DNA from: Campylobacterota bacterium
GTDB lineage: Bacteria; Campylobacterota; Campylobacteria; Campylobacterales; Sulfurovaceae
Direction: 5' to 3'
NCBI GenBank assembly: GCA_011330645.1
Contig: DRQB01000135.1
Span: forward strand, 1 to 12,796
DNA length: 12,796 bases
In this document: positions 12,074-12,796 of the stretch, one piece after another
Layout: each line of letters opens with the position of its first letter
How positions within the stretch are numbered: the stretch's first letter is position 1
Program-made: the position numbers and the translations under genes
The notes under the pieces: model-generated
The model's input: the letters and a program-made list of their open reading frames with translations, nothing else
What the model was told of the DNA's origin: nothing
Databases searched by the model: none

Positions 12074-12796
12074 TTAGGTAAATTTCTCAAGTGTTTTCTG
12101 AAGTGTCTCTTTGGCACTATGAAGAAAAAGACTACTCTTGCCTGAAAGTTTGCCTTCTTCGGACATAGGTGTAGTAATAAAACGTCCAATGTTTTCTATA
12201 AGATTTTGTGTCTCCTTCATTTCAGTGACAGATTTATGATGATAATCGGAGATATTTCCTTTTTGTCCTTCAAAATGAAGTATTCTTTTTAGTTTTCCAC
12301 TCTGTTCATTGAGTAAGACTTCATAGTCTTTCAATACTTTTATAGCATCTGTAATATGGGCATCTACTCTGTCCATCTCTACTTTACAGTTACTTTTATG
12401 GGTAATGTACTTCTGTGTCTCTTTCATCTGTTCTGTTGCAAAACGAAGATTTGAGCCACCTTTCAACCAAACACGTAGAAGATAAACAAGTATCATCACT
12501 ACTAAAACAGCGGCTCCTACAACCAATCCACCATTTACTGCATCATTAGGACGTCCTATTTGTGTACCAAACCAGCCAAAGATATTTTGTATAGTTTCAT
12601 TAGCGGGTACTTTGGTGATATTTAAAGTCATGCCTAGTTTCTCTGTAGCCCAATAGACCAATCCACCTAAGGTAACAAGACCTGCAATAAGTGAGAGTAA
12701 AATTCCTGTAAATCGTCCTGAACGTACATCTTTAAGTACAATAGGTTTCACATCATCTTTTGCTTCAAAAACTATAGCTTCCTCATCTGCATCATC
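12074..12796 (-). CDS. Unidentified membrane protein with two N-terminal helices and helical C-terminal part; 5' end beyond window
   Basis: The reading frame is open to the right edge. Before the GTG at 12751 it reads DDADEEAIVFEAKDD, an acidic stretch with no ribosome site ahead of that GTG, so the gene starts outside the window. Two membrane segments are visible, GRFTGILLSLIAGLVTLGGLVYW and GGLVVGAAVLVVMILVYLLRVW. They flank a loop of about 40 residues containing FGWFGTQIGRPNDAVN. The remaining 130 or so residues are charged, probably cytoplasmic and largely helical (KETQKYITHK, ITDAIKVLKDYEVLLNEQ, EMKETQNLIENIGRF), with a coiled-coil feel. I do not recognise the family. It converges on the NifU-like gene with 15 bases between the stops and no clear shared terminator, so it is unlikely to belong to the iron operon. 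Confidence 0.75.
   Translation of the reverse strand, partial: DDADEEAIVFEAKDDVKPIVLKDVRSGRFTGILLSLIAGLVTLGGLVYWATEKLGMTLNITKVPANETIQNIFGWFGTQIGRPNDAVNGGLVVGAAVLVVMILVYLLRVWLKGGSNLRFATEQMKETQKYITHKSNCKVEMDRVDAHITDAIKVLKDYEVLLNEQSGKLKRILHFEGQKGNISDYHHKSVTEMKETQNLIENIGRFITTPMSEEGKLSGKSSLFLHSAKETLQKTLEKFT

Noticed and set aside
12749..12751. GTG as start codon of the right-hand membrane protein
   Set aside because: The frame is open to the window edge, encodes a plausible acidic N-terminus, and has no ribosome site ahead of the GTG. The gene is treated as partial.
1..12796. Mobile elements, CRISPR arrays, tRNA or rRNA genes
   Set aside because: No transposase or integrase frame, no spaced repeat array and no tRNA-like or rRNA-like sequence was seen on either strand.

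Overview
The window is AT-rich, densely packed bacterial DNA that looks like a member of the Campylobacterota (former Epsilonproteobacteria), probably an environmental Sulfurovum/Sulfurimonas-type organism. The evidence is the block M16 zinc peptidase - dapA - short-chain dehydrogenase - (other genes) - pgsA, which from memory matches the Helicobacter pylori order HP1012-HP1016. A FeoB with the G1 sequence GQPNVGKS, OprD-like porins and a NifU of the three-domain type seen in this phylum also fit. This placement is an inference; no rRNA or other marker gene is present.

Layout. (1) 1-2868, plus strand: the 3' part of an M16 peptidase, dapA (lysine/peptidoglycan precursor synthesis) and an SDR whose active-site spacing and C-terminal motifs look like the FabL class of enoyl-ACP reductase. 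The three are nearly contiguous, read as one operon, and end at a hairpin terminator. (2) 2869-5300: an accessory cell-envelope block between the SDR and pgsA, with a minus-strand small beta-barrel outer membrane protein and two plus-strand lipoproteins that share the leader FSGCAERG. One lipoprotein is tiny with a hydrophobic tail; the other has a long coiled coil and a C-terminal globular domain. (3) 5312-5848: pgsA (phosphatidylglycerophosphate synthase), with a TTG start. (4) 5849-7314: a major OprD-like porin behind a strong sigma70-type promoter, followed by two tandem hairpins. (5) 7315-12058: an iron region. A control region carries a near-consensus Fur box, a weaker second one and a 10-bp-phased direct repeat. 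It is followed by feoB, feoA, a second OprD-like porin with histidine-rich segments, and a NifU-family protein that has lost most of its cluster-binding cysteines but keeps the C-terminal Nfu CxxC. (6) 12074-12796, minus strand: an unidentified two-helix membrane protein that runs off the right edge.

How the genes may work together: the left half supplies envelope parts (peptidoglycan precursor, fatty acid, phospholipid, lipoprotein and barrel proteins). The right half could form a path for ferrous iron from the outer membrane (porin) through the inner membrane (FeoB/FeoA) to an iron-sulfur carrier (NifU-like), under Fur control. The FeoB/FeoA part and the Fur site rest on clear sequence evidence. 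The roles of the linked porin and the degenerate NifU are inferred from position and motifs. I saw no CRISPR array, tRNA, rRNA, transposase or attachment site. No gene-free stretch exceeds 300 bases.
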